This document shows, piece by piece, positions 24,137 to 31,565 of a stretch of 33,472 bases of DNA (positions are counted from its first letter, which is position 1; each line of letters begins with the position of its first letter). The position numbers and the translations under genes are program-made. Source of the DNA: an uncultured Boseongicola sp. (GTDB lineage: Bacteria > Pseudomonadota > Alphaproteobacteria > Rhodobacterales > Rhodobacteraceae). The notes under the pieces were generated by a model. The model ran no database searches and was not told where the DNA came from. It worked only from the letters and a program-made list of their open reading frames with translations. The stretch is taken from positions 1 to 33,472 of the forward strand of contig CAJQNG010000023.1 of the NCBI GenBank assembly GCA_905479635.1, in the 5' to 3' direction.

Positions 24137-24605
24137 GCCGGCGTAGGTCACGCGCAAGCCGGTCCGCATAAGCCGCGCGCTCAGTGGGGTCTAGCCGTGA
24201 GAGTTGCTCGACAAGCAATGCTTCTCCGATGTTTTGGCGTCGAAGAGCGATCTCGCGCTGTTCCTGCAGAATTACTTGTACAGCCTCGGGGTCAAAAGGC
24301 TCGGTATTCAGAGCGGTCAGCAAGGCTTCGAACCGTGCGCGCAAAGCGCTTCTATTCTCACGCAAGCGGTCATCGTCTCTGCGAATTTCTTGATAAAGCG
24401 CGCGACGATCTTCGGGTTCAAGGGCCCGAACGAAGGGAATTCCGACCACAGATCGTGCCGGACCGTCGAGGCGCTCGCCACGGTCTTTCCCACGATTGTC
24501 AATTACGATCCCCGCTACAACACCGATGATCAGCATGTTGCAAATCAATGAGACGGCGAGAAGCGGTTTGACCCAGCGCCGCTTGGGAGTGGGTTTCTCG
24601 GTCAT
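24123..24605 (-). CDS. Periplasmic heavy-metal sensor / Spy-CpxP-like protein
   Basis: This 160-aa protein has one N-terminal membrane helix (VKPLLAVSLICNMLIIGVVAGIVI) and a periplasmic helical part rich in Arg, Glu and Leu with the pattern LEPEDRRALYQEIRRD...FEALLTAL...QEQREIALRRQNIGEALL, as in the metal-resistance/periplasmic sensor family related to Spy, CpxP and CnrX. It has no cysteine cluster. It is the last gene of the sigma-factor operon and its ATG overlaps the putative anti-sigma stop by 4 bases (ATGA), which suggests a role as the periplasmic sensor arm of that system. Confidence 0.75.
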   Translation of the reverse strand: MTEKPTPKRRWVKPLLAVSLICNMLIIGVVAGIVIDNRGKDRGERLDGPARSVVGIPFVRALEPEDRRALYQEIRRDDDRLRENRSALRARFEALLTALNTEPFDPEAVQVILQEQREIALRRQNIGEALLVEQLSRLDPTERAAYADRLARDLRRLRRE

Positions 24606-24976
24606 CCATCGACCTCCAGATCGCTAAAGCCACTTAGGGCGACGGCAGGGAGAAACGCAGAGACGTCAAAATCGGCGCTGTCTCCGAAAGCCAATCCGTC
24701 GGCGAAATCCGAAGATGGGACGTGGAATCCGATCCAGACCCCGGCAAGCGTGGCCGCTGCAAGACCCGCCAGCGGCACCATTGCGGCGGCTATCCGCGCC
24801 CAGAGGCTGATTGTCGTTGTGACCGCCATTGGAGTGGTTTGCTTAGAAATCACCGCATCCGCGTCGGCCTCAAGTCGCGCCATGAAATCGGGCGAAAGTC
24901 CCAGTGCATCGCTGCGCGCACCTTCGAACAAAGCCTCCAGCGCCAGATCGTCTTTTGCGTCATTGGTCATCATCAT
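24602..24976 (-). CDS. Putative membrane anti-sigma factor
   Basis: This 124-aa protein has an acidic cytoplasmic N-terminal segment of about 55 residues, one transmembrane helix (about residues 58-85, RIAAAMVPLAGLAAATLAGVW) and a short periplasmic tail rich in Asp and Phe. It contains no cysteine, so it is not a zinc (ZAS) anti-sigma factor. The call rests on position: it overlaps the ECF sigma gene by 17 bases and the Spy-like gene by 4. No conserved anti-sigma domain is obvious. Confidence 0.6.
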   Translation of the reverse strand: MMMTNDAKDDLALEALFEGARSDALGLSPDFMARLEADADAVISKQTTPMAVTTTISLWARIAAAMVPLAGLAAATLAGVWIGFHVPSSDFADGLAFGDSADFDVSAFLPAVALSGFSDLEVDG

Positions 24977-25556
24977 ACCCCAGTTCGGCTCGTTTGCCCC
25001 GCAATGCCGCCCCGAGCGCGCGTTTTCCGCGCGCTACAAGACTTTCCACCGCTTCGACGCCGATGTCCATGATCTCGGCTATTTCCGGATTGCTCCGTTC
25101 TTCAATATGCCTCAGCACGACGGCGTGCCGCTGTCGCTCGGGCAGCGTGGCGAGAGCACCATTTAAGGCGTCGCGACGCGCAGTATCGGTCATTTGTTCC
25201 ACAACCGATTGCAGGTCGGCTGCGGGTTCTGCAATTGCGTCGATGTCCACCGTCGGCTTCCTGGCCCGAAGTTTGTCGGTACACAGGTTCACCAAAACCC
25301 GGAAACACCACGTCGATACCTTGGCCTCGCCTTGCCGCCATTCCGGTGCGACCTTCCACAACCGAACAAGCGTTTCCTGAACCACGTCTTCGGCCTCTGC
25401 ACGGTCGGACAAAACCCTGGTCGCATGCGATAAAAGGCGCGGCGCCAGCCGTTCTATCAGAACCCGCGCAGCACTTGCATCGCCGTTGGCCACAGCAACC
25501 AGAAGCGCCGCATCTGGCGCCACATCTGGTGATGCTTCTGGATTTGCGTGTTGCAT
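24960..25556 (-). CDS. ECF-type RNA polymerase sigma factor
   Basis: This extracytoplasmic-function sigma factor (198 aa) shows region 2 (AARVLIERLAPRLLSHATRVL, then DRAEAEDVVQETLVRLWKVAPEW, about residues 30-75) and region 4 (ALATLPERQRHAVVLRHIEERSNPEIAEIMDIGVEAVESLVARGKRAL, about 133-180) with the helix-turn-helix that reads the -35 element. It directs RNA polymerase to stress promoters. It sits between the EF-hand gene (78 bases upstream) and a putative anti-sigma gene that overlaps its end. A conserved cysteine region is absent. Confidence 0.9.
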   Translation of the reverse strand: MQHANPEASPDVAPDAALLVAVANGDASAARVLIERLAPRLLSHATRVLSDRAEAEDVVQETLVRLWKVAPEWRQGEAKVSTWCFRVLVNLCTDKLRARKPTVDIDAIAEPAADLQSVVEQMTDTARRDALNGALATLPERQRHAVVLRHIEERSNPEIAEIMDIGVEAVESLVARGKRALGAALRGKRAELGYDDDQ

Positions 25557-25634
25557 GGTCTGATGACAGGCCTAGCGCCGGATCGCCGTTTGGGCAATCC
25601 GGCACTGACTTGGATGTCTCACAGGCGCTCAGCT

Positions 25635-26111
25635 TCAACCGTCGCGCTTGCCACCTTTACCACCGCGACGATCTGCCATTTTTTTGCGGAACTCTTCGAA
25701 CTCTTCGGCGTTGACGCCGCCCGAGCCGTCGGTATCGGCGCGTTCAATCATCCGTTCGGCGCGCGGACCACCACCCTGACGGGCTTCAATCGCGTCGCGG
25801 CTTACGGTGCCATCTCCATCAGCGTCGAGGCGTGCGAATATTTGCATCGCGCGCTCCGCGGTCTGGGCCTGCATGTGAGCGATGAACTCGGCTTCTGTGA
25901 CCTGACCGTCGCCGTTTGTGTCGAGATCGGCAAACCGTTTGGCGCGTGCAGCCTCAAGGTCTTGAGTCTGGATCTCGCCGCTGCCATCTGTATCAAGCGT
26001 TGCGAAATCCATCGGACCCGGTCCGCCGCGGCGTTCTTGTGCCTCGGCGACGCCTAACCCGGCGGTGATCGCAAGTGCTGCCAGAGCGAGGCGGAGTGTG
26101 TTGTTGTTCAT
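25635..26111 (-). CDS. Secreted EF-hand calcium-binding protein
   Basis: This exported protein (158 aa) has a Sec signal (MNNNTLRLALAALAITAGLG, cleavage after VAEA) and four EF-hand loops: DTDGSGEIQTQD, DTNGDGQVTEAE, DADGDGTVSRDA and DTDGSGGVNAEE. Loops 2 and 4 have the standard Glu at position 12; loop 1 has Asp and loop 3 has Ala, so Ca2+ affinity probably differs between sites. The C terminus is Lys/Gly/Arg-rich. GAAGGAAAC precedes the ATG. It is the first gene of the sigma-factor unit and may report calcium or envelope state. Confidence 0.88.
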   Translation of the reverse strand: MNNNTLRLALAALAITAGLGVAEAQERRGGPGPMDFATLDTDGSGEIQTQDLEAARAKRFADLDTNGDGQVTEAEFIAHMQAQTAERAMQIFARLDADGDGTVSRDAIEARQGGGPRAERMIERADTDGSGGVNAEEFEEFRKKMADRRGGKGGKRDG

Positions 26112-26317
26112 TGGGAGCGTTTCCTTCAGCTTGAAAAATTTGTTTCGTGCTCTTCAAACGGTCGTGCGTCTGGCTTCCGTCGCACTTTTTGCAAAAAAGT
26201 TTTTTCAAGGACGCGACATCCCGCCGCAAGGACATTTGGTACCATTTCCTTTTTACCTTGCCGCCTCGATGGTTGCAGCTTGAAGGGCTGGCGGCGCGCT
26301 GGCTGGAAGGCATTGCG

Positions 26318-26740
26318 ATGTATCACGATTACAAAATAGTTTTGAAGGACGATGTCCAACCAAACACCGAAGAGCGTGATGTGCGCGGCTCGATGTTACG
26401 GGGCTGGCGGCGGACCTGTCCGAATTGTGGGCGTGGTCCATTGATGAAAAGTTATCTGGCAGTGCGTGATAGCTGCCCTGTTTGCGACGAGGACCTGTCT
26501 CACCACCGTGCGGACGATGGGCCTGCTTATCTGACTATTTTGATCGTCGGGCATCTGATGGCGCCGGGTTTGATCTGGGCCTTTACCGAATTTCGTCCAG
26601 ATCCAATGATCCTCGCCTCGACCTTTACAGTAGGATGTGTCGCGCTTTCGCTCTATCTTTTGCCAAGGCTGAAGGGGGCGATTGTCGGTTTACAATGGGC
26701 GAAACGCCTGCATGGTTTCGGGGCCTCCAATCGAGGTTGA
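26318..26740 (+). CDS. DUF983 family membrane protein
   Basis: This 140-aa protein has two CxxC pairs (CPNCGRGPL and CPVCDEDL) followed by the DUF983 hallmark SHHRADDGPAY and two transmembrane helices (LTILIVGHLMAPGLIW and LASTFTVGCVALSLYLLP). The cysteines may bind zinc. DUF983 proteins are widespread in Alphaproteobacteria; function unknown. ATG 26318 is chosen because GGAAGG lies 7 bases upstream; a frame extending to 26147 crosses the EF-hand promoter. It is followed by the NUDIX gene four bases later. Confidence 0.85.
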   Translation: MYHDYKIVLKDDVQPNTEERDVRGSMLRGWRRTCPNCGRGPLMKSYLAVRDSCPVCDEDLSHHRADDGPAYLTILIVGHLMAPGLIWAFTEFRPDPMILASTFTVGCVALSLYLLPRLKGAIVGLQWAKRLHGFGASNRG

Positions 26741-26744
26741 ACCT

Positions 26745-27356
26745 TTGAGCGACGACCTCCCAATTCGTGCGGCGTCGACGATTATTCTTATACGTGATGT
26801 TGCGACACGACCTGCGGTGTTAATGGGGCAGCGGGGAAAAGGCGCTGTTTTCATGCCAAGGAAATATGTGTTTCCCGGCGGAGCGGTGGATGCCGCGGAC
26901 GCTAATGTGCAGCTTTCCGAGCCGATTGATCCGCGCAGTCGCCGGTTGTTGATGTTGGAGAAAGATGCACCCGAGGTTACGCCCGAAGCTCTTGCGGTGG
27001 CGGCGATCCGGGAGTTGGCCGAGGAGACAGGCTTGGTGCTTGAAAGGCCCGGCGCTTTGCGGTTTTTCCTTCGTGCGATCACGCCCCCCGGGCGACCCCG
27101 GCGTTTTGATGCGCGTTTCTTTCTGGCGCCGGTCGAGGCTATTTCGGGCGGCGCAGAGGCCGATTTTCACGATAGCGACGAGTTATCCCATTTGCATTGG
27201 GTGGCGCTGGACGATGTTCACGCGTTGGATTTGGTGAACGTGACGGCGATGGTGCTTGAGCGTTTGGCCGAGCATTTGCCATCGCTTGAAACACCCAAGC
27301 GCGTGCCCTTGGTGAGGAATGACCGGATAGAGGATCGTGTGGTCTGGCTAGGTTGA
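26745..27356 (+). CDS. NUDIX hydrolase
   Basis: This NUDIX pyrophosphohydrolase (203 aa) would cleave nucleoside diphosphate-X compounds such as CoA, ADP-ribose or NUDP-sugars. The NUDIX box is spread as FPGGAVDA and, after an insertion, EALAVAAIRELAEETGL with the metal-binding REXXEE. The long insertion between these pieces resembles the NUDT7/NUDT19-like CoA/acyl-CoA group. TTG 26745 with GAGG 9 bases upstream gives MSDDLPIRAAS, the usual start; ATG 26712 would overlap DUF983 by 29 bases and has no ribosome site. The stop overlaps the convergent EamA gene by 9 bases. Confidence 0.82.
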   Translation: MSDDLPIRAASTIILIRDVATRPAVLMGQRGKGAVFMPRKYVFPGGAVDAADANVQLSEPIDPRSRRLLMLEKDAPEVTPEALAVAAIRELAEETGLVLERPGALRFFLRAITPPGRPRRFDARFFLAPVEAISGGAEADFHDSDELSHLHWVALDDVHALDLVNVTAMVLERLAEHLPSLETPKRVPLVRNDRIEDRVVWLG

Positions 27357-28241
27357 GCCGATCAGCGTGACGGTGGTGATCGAGATCGTCAACAGGCCCA
27401 TTCCGAGCAGTTCACGCGGCGATGTTTTTTCGCGAAAGAACAACACGCCCATCGCAAGCGAAAAGATCAACTCGATCTGCCCGACCGCAAAGACATAAGC
27501 GGCGTTCTGTAGAGAAAAGGCAGCAAACCAGCACCAGCTTCCGATCAGCGAAAACACTCCAACAAGCGATGATTTTCGCCAACCTTTTAGGGTCTCGCTG
27601 ATCTGGCCGGGTTCGCGCAGGACCAGCCAAAGCCCAAGGGCGAGGGCTTGCGCCGTGGCGACGAAGGCCAGTGTCAGACCCGCAACAAGGAAGGTGTCGG
27701 CGCTGTCGATTGCAAGGACCGCGCCGCGATAACCGATTGCAGAAAGCGCGAAGAAAATACCTGATAACAATCCGATAGCCGCGCTTTTGTTGAAAATTCC
27801 GCCACCTTCGGGGGCCTTGGAAAGAAGCATCACTCCGATGAACCCAAGGGCAATGAAGGCAGCGCCAAGCGGGTCAAGAAGGTCCCCGAGGATGACGAAG
27901 CCTGCAAGCGCAGTCAGCATCACTTCGGTTTTCTTGAAGGTGATGCCGACCGCAAAAGAACGTCGCTTGAACAAGGTGACAGTGCAGATCGTAGCGAGGA
28001 TTTGGGTTGCGCCACCGGACAGCGCGTAGGGCCAAAAGCTGGGTTTGACGTTTGGCAGCGTGGCGGGAGTAACGGCGATGTAAGCGGTCATAATCACAAT
28101 GACGACGGGCGCCGACCACAAGAACCGCGCCCAAGTGGTGGCCGCGGGGCTAAGCGCAACTCCGGCCAGCACCTTTTGGATCGCAAAACGGATTGTTTGC
28201 GCGGCCGCTGCGGTGATGGCGAGGATAACCCAAAGCTCCAT
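27348..28241 (-). CDS. EamA/DMT-family transporter
   Basis: This inner-membrane protein (297 aa) has ten predicted helices in two EamA repeats, the drug/metabolite transporter layout. Segments such as VGITFKKTEVMLTALAGFVILGD (end of the first repeat) and GQIELIFSLAMGVLFFREKTS (end of the second) carry the family's helix-ending Glu/Arg-Lys pattern. Substrate unknown; related proteins export amino acids or sugars. The next gene upstream on the same strand is the desaturase, 39 bases away, so they may share a transcript. Confidence 0.85.
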   Translation of the reverse strand: MELWVILAITAAAAQTIRFAIQKVLAGVALSPAATTWARFLWSAPVVIVIMTAYIAVTPATLPNVKPSFWPYALSGGATQILATICTVTLFKRRSFAVGITFKKTEVMLTALAGFVILGDLLDPLGAAFIALGFIGVMLLSKAPEGGGIFNKSAAIGLLSGIFFALSAIGYRGAVLAIDSADTFLVAGLTLAFVATAQALALGLWLVLREPGQISETLKGWRKSSLVGVFSLIGSWCWFAAFSLQNAAYVFAVGQIELIFSLAMGVLFFREKTSPRELLGMGLLTISITTVTLIGST

Positions 28242-28280
28242 CCGCGGACCTTGGGTGGAAACGCGTGGTTTGGAAAGGGG

Positions 28281-29207
28281 TTAGCTGCGTCGCCAGATCG
28301 GATGCGGGACTGGGTCTTTGGGCGCCAGAAAATGCTTGGCGAACACTTCGCGATAGGAGCGATAAAAGTAGCCATCGTTTTGAGACAGGTAGCGGCCTGG
28401 ATTCTTGCGGAAAAGGCGCGGCAAGCGATACCACGGGATGCGCGGATGGATGTGGTGCAGGACGTGGTAATTGTTGTTGAGGAACAAAAGCGCAAGCGGG
28501 CCCTGGTCGTCGATGATGACGGTGCGGCCCCGTGCTTTTACGTGGGCCTGATGTTCCAGGAAAGTACGGATTTTCAAAAGCGACAGCCCACCGTAGGCGG
28601 CAAGACCATAGGCCCAAAACGGAATTGTCGCGACAGTCGAAAGCCAAACAATAACAGCAGTGAGTGCGGGGATATGCCAGGCCCAACCCCTGAGGACGCG
28701 GGGATCAGCGCGGCGGTTTTGCCAGTCCGAGCGCAAGAAGCAGGCGGTGCCAAGAAGCGGGCCAATGAGGAGACGCCCGGCCAGCGTGTTGTTGGCGGTG
28801 CGGATGGCTTTGGCAAAGCGGGACATTTTATCCCAGTCACCGGGATCGATATAGTTGCTTTCGGGATCGTCGTAGGGGTCGGTTAGTCGGCTGTCTAGGT
28901 GGTGGTCCAGATGGGTGTCGCGGAAGCGGGCATATGGCAGGATCAGCGTCAGCGCGGGCGCGACGAGGAGCGCGTTTAAGCGGGTGCTTTTGAAGGGGTG
29001 GTCATGGATCGCTTCGTGTTGGACTGATGAGAACTGCGCAATGGCGATGGCTGCGACAAGGATCGCAAATGGCAACGACAAGGTGGGCAGCCATATAGTG
29101 GCAATGGCCCAGACGAGGTAGGTCACAGCCAACACCAGAAGTGTTGGCCATTCGGTGGCGCCGGGCGTGGCCGATCTGAAAAGTGTTCGAAGTGTCGTGG
29201 TCGCCAT
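28281..29207 (-). CDS. Membrane fatty acid desaturase (FA_desaturase family)
   Basis: This integral-membrane di-iron desaturase/hydroxylase (308 aa) inserts a double bond or hydroxyl into an acyl chain. The three histidine boxes are visible: HEAIHDHPF (about 68), THLDHHLD (about 105) and NNYHVLHHIHP (about 250). Four or more hydrophobic segments surround them. Substrate could be lipid acyl chains or a carotenoid. ATG 29207 is preferred for family fit; ATG 29261 lies inside an operator and no start has a ribosome site. It is divergent from an XRE regulator with two palindromic operators between them. Confidence 0.88.
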   Translation of the reverse strand: MATTTLRTLFRSATPGATEWPTLLVLAVTYLVWAIATIWLPTLSLPFAILVAAIAIAQFSSVQHEAIHDHPFKSTRLNALLVAPALTLILPYARFRDTHLDHHLDSRLTDPYDDPESNYIDPGDWDKMSRFAKAIRTANNTLAGRLLIGPLLGTACFLRSDWQNRRADPRVLRGWAWHIPALTAVIVWLSTVATIPFWAYGLAAYGGLSLLKIRTFLEHQAHVKARGRTVIIDDQGPLALLFLNNNYHVLHHIHPRIPWYRLPRLFRKNPGRYLSQNDGYFYRSYREVFAKHFLAPKDPVPHPIWRRS

Positions 29208-29260
29208 ATGCTGGTTTTCGCACTTGCGGGGTGTATGGGGAATTTCGTATGTAGTTACCA

Positions 29261-29283
29261 TTAATTCACAAATCGTGAATTAA
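29261..29283. promoter_or_regulatory. Operator O1, 23-bp perfect palindrome
   Basis: TTAATTCAC-AAATC-GTGAATTAA has perfect 9-bp arms around a 5-bp spacer. It lies between the divergent desaturase and XRE genes, 18 bases upstream of the XRE ATG, where a bound dimer would block both promoters. A second site with the same TCAC-N5-GTGA core follows one base later. The XRE regulator is the natural candidate ligand protein. Confidence 0.75.
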
Positions 29284-29284
29284 A

Positions 29285-29297
29285 TCACCAACTGTGA
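29285..29297. promoter_or_regulatory. Operator O2, TCAC-N5-GTGA half-strength site
   Basis: TCAC-CAACT-GTGA repeats the core of O1 with the same 5-bp spacer; the centres are 19 bases apart, nearly two helical turns. It overlaps the ribosome-binding area of the XRE gene (ATG 29302), which fits autorepression. Confidence 0.6.
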
Positions 29298-29301
29298 GAA
29301 A

Positions 29302-30150
29302 ATGGATAAACGCGACCGCGCTAAGCTGTTCAAATTGAGGCTTTCTGAAGCGATGGCGGTGAAATCCGCGACCCAGAGCGGTCTGGCGCGGGCCGTTGGG
29401 GTAGATCGCTCGACGATCTCTCAACTTTTGACACGCGACACAGCACGAATGCCGAACGCGCAGGTGGTGGCCGAATGTGCGGCCGCTTTGGGCGTGTCCG
29501 GCGACTGGTTACTGGGTCTGTCGGACAAACCCGAACGCGCAGCGGATATTCTTGCAGCCTCGATGCAGGTGTCGGAGGCCCCGCGTGCCTTGATCGACGA
29601 ACAAATTTTTGCGTGGCACCAAGAGGCGGCTGGCTACAAGATGCGCCATGTTCCGGCGGCGTTGCCTGATATGCTGAAGACAAGTGCGCTGCTTCGCTGG
29701 GAATATGAACCTCATTTGGGGAAGTCTTCGGATCAGGCGATCGGGGCCAGCCGCGACCGGTTGGAATGGATCCAGCAGTCTTTGTCAGACTACGAAATTG
29801 CCATGCCACTCTACGAAATTCAGTCTTTGGCGAGTTCGACAGGGTACTATAAGGGCCTGCCCAAGGACGTACGTGACGAGCAGATGCGGTATCTTACGCA
29901 GCTTCACGCCGAGCTTTACCCGTCTTTGAGAGTCTTTTTATTCGATGCAAGGCGGCTGTGGTCTGCCCCACTGACGGTGTTCGGACCGTTGGTTGCCGTT
30001 TTGTATGTGGGTCAGTACTATATGGCGTTTCGCGACCGCGAGCGCGTCAAAGTCCTGACGGAGCAATTCGATGGGTTGGTGCGCGAAGCCACTGTGTCAG
30101 AGCGGGACTGGCCCGCCCATCTTCAGGCGCTTTCGGCTTTGGGGGGCTGA
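29302..30150 (+). CDS. XRE-family transcriptional regulator with a large C-terminal sensor domain
   Basis: This regulator (282 aa) starts with a Cro/C1-type helix-turn-helix (about residues 10-75; SGLARAVGVDRSTISQLL is the HTH core, GVSGDWLLGLSD closes it). The remaining 200 residues form an unrecognised alpha/beta domain with EAPRALIDEQIFAWHQEAAGYKMRHVPAALP and VAVLYVGQYYMAFRDRERV. Two palindromic operators lie just upstream, so autoregulation and control of the divergent desaturase gene are likely. A lipid-state or temperature signal is only a guess. Its end overlaps a convergent gene by 28 bases. Confidence 0.85.
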   Translation: MDKRDRAKLFKLRLSEAMAVKSATQSGLARAVGVDRSTISQLLTRDTARMPNAQVVAECAAALGVSGDWLLGLSDKPERAADILAASMQVSEAPRALIDEQIFAWHQEAAGYKMRHVPAALPDMLKTSALLRWEYEPHLGKSSDQAIGASRDRLEWIQQSLSDYEIAMPLYEIQSLASSTGYYKGLPKDVRDEQMRYLTQLHAELYPSLRVFLFDARRLWSAPLTVFGPLVAVLYVGQYYMAFRDRERVKVLTEQFDGLVREATVSERDWPAHLQALSALGG

Positions 30151-30626
30151 ACCGAGCGTGGCTTTGGCCCAAATTCCTGCGCGGCAAGCTGCGATAGGAC
30201 CATGGTTGCGTCGGATTTCGCCTTTGCGTCTGTTTTGGACGACACATCAATCACGTAGCCTCCGTTTTCGCCTTGATCGACGCGAAGCACATGGGCAGGG
30301 CGCAGCGCGCAGCCTTGTACAGCGTCCACGTCGAAGTCTTTGGTGACGACGGCAATCGTCGTTTCGCGTGGGGCTTCGCCTTGCGCACGTTGAATAACTT
30401 TTCGCATCAGCTCCAGGCGTTCGGGCAGGCAGATCACGACCCAATCCGCACCACGCACGGTGCTCGAGATAGTGCTTTCGCGGGTCCAGTCGCGCTTGAG
30501 GTCGGGAACCCCTTCCGCAATGGGATCTGGATCAAAGCCGGAGACGGCCCATCCGGTTGCGTGAAACGCACGGGCGATGTCGCCGCCACGTGTGCCAAGC
30601 CCAAGAACCGCTACTTTCCGGGTCAT
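30123..30626 (-). CDS. NAD(P)-binding Rossmann protein (hydroxyacyl-CoA/6-phosphogluconate dehydrogenase-like)
   Basis: This 167-aa protein consists of little more than a Rossmann domain. The dinucleotide site VAVLGLGTRGGDIARAF (GxGxxG, about 4-20) and acidic FDPDP at the end of the second strand indicate NAD binding; WVVICLPERLELMRKVI follows. It resembles the N-terminal domain of 3-hydroxyacyl-CoA dehydrogenases but lacks the C-terminal catalytic helical domain. ATG 30626 with AGGAGG upstream; the ATG overlaps the lipocalin stop (ATGA). Function unknown. Confidence 0.75.
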   Translation of the reverse strand: MTRKVAVLGLGTRGGDIARAFHATGWAVSGFDPDPIAEGVPDLKRDWTRESTISSTVRGADWVVICLPERLELMRKVIQRAQGEAPRETTIAVVTKDFDVDAVQGCALRPAHVLRVDQGENGGYVIDVSSKTDAKAKSDATMVLSQLAAQEFGPKPRSVQPPKAESA

Positions 30627-31141
30627 GGTGCCTCCTGCATTGTCGTTTGAAGTTGGGATAGATTGTAGCCGTTGAAAGCCAGAATATCGCGCGCCGCTTT
30701 TAAGCGGTCGGCGGGAATGACGGGTTCTCGATTGAGGATCCAACCGGCGCGGCCTGACGGTGTGCCGACGACAGCGGTGCGATAGTCAGTGTCGACCCAA
30801 AGCACCCAGTAGTCGGCCGCAAACGGCACGCCATCGAGGCGGATCTTAAGGCGTCCGGGGCCGTCAACGCGGGCGGTGCCGGCAATCTGGTCCACACCAT
30901 CGTCCGTGTCGCAAATGTTCACGACATCAAACGTGCCGTTCTCTGCTGCAGTATAAGTGGCGGTTGTGTTGCGACAGCCCGCTTGGAACGGCACGGGGAA
31001 GCTGGCGACTTCGTACCAAGTCCCGGCGTATCGGGCGGCATCAAATGTGGCTATGGACGATATTGGCACGCCGGTATCGCGGTATTCTGGGAAGGCGACG
31101 CAGGCAGACAGGGCCAGTGGGATAAGGGCAAGCCAGCGCAT
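30623..31141 (-). CDS. Outer-membrane lipocalin lipoprotein (Blc-like)
   Basis: This bacterial lipocalin (172 aa) is an exported lipoprotein: signal helix MRWLALIPLALSAC with the lipobox LSAC (lipid on Cys14). The mature part has the lipocalin signature GTWYEVASFPVPFQ (about residues 40-53), DYWVLWVDTDYRTAVVG and WILNREP, forming a beta-barrel that binds lipophilic molecules such as lysophospholipids. The gene is linked to the Cys-rich lipoprotein upstream (TGATG junction) and to the NAD-binding gene downstream (ATGA). Confidence 0.9.
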   Translation of the reverse strand: MRWLALIPLALSACVAFPEYRDTGVPISSIATFDAARYAGTWYEVASFPVPFQAGCRNTTATYTAAENGTFDVVNICDTDDGVDQIAGTARVDGPGRLKIRLDGVPFAADYWVLWVDTDYRTAVVGTPSGRAGWILNREPVIPADRLKAARDILAFNGYNLSQLQTTMQEAP

Positions 31142-31491
31142 CAGTTAATACACTGCGTTGCTATCTGACCGCCATCGGTCAGGATTTGGTGGCAGCCAAG
31201 GAAGGGCGTGGTGGGCGCGCAGGTGCGCGAGCGGGCAAGGCAGATGCTTTCGCAGTCGGAGGCTTCGCGACACTGCTGATTGGCGTCGTTTGTGGGGCGG
31301 TAACAGGTGAAAAGAACGCCACCTGCGCGCGCGCCCCAGCGTCCGCCGGAGTTTTCGCATTCGGTGCGGGGGCCTTCAAGGATATCGGGAACGCCGCCGG
31401 TTTCGGCAGATGCGCGCGGGCCGTCTTCCTGACACGCGGAAAGCGTCAGGGCGAGACAGATCGTTAAAAGACCGCGACTTAGCGCTGACAT
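31141..31491 (-). CDS. Small cysteine-rich lipoprotein, unrecognised
   Basis: This predicted lipoprotein (116 aa from ATG 31491, GGAGG upstream) has a signal helix MSALSRGLLTICLALTLSAC with lipobox LSAC and eight further cysteines, spread as TECEN, FTCYR, QQCRE, SDCES, SICLA, RTCAP, LGCHQ and TQCIN. An even number in an exported protein suggests four disulfides. I recognise no family. The stop and the lipocalin start share bases (TGATG), so the two are translationally coupled and probably act in the same envelope process. Confidence 0.8.
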   Translation of the reverse strand: MSALSRGLLTICLALTLSACQEDGPRASAETGGVPDILEGPRTECENSGGRWGARAGGVLFTCYRPTNDANQQCREASDCESICLARSRTCAPTTPFLGCHQILTDGGQIATQCIN

Positions 31492-31565
31492 TCGTCCTCC
31501 CAAATATCCCTGCGTTCGTGTCGGACACTAGGGGTGCGTTTGGGAGCGGGCAACTGTGACGGTGC

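Noticed and set aside
26112-26317. ECF-type promoter (GGAAG...CGTT) ahead of the EF-hand gene
   Set aside because: A GGAAG and a CGTT exist on the minus strand, but the spacing (about 13 bases) is too short for a convincing ECF promoter.
26147-26317. Longer N terminus for the DUF983 protein
   Set aside because: The extension crosses the EF-hand promoter region and lacks homologous character; ATG 26318 has a good ribosome site.
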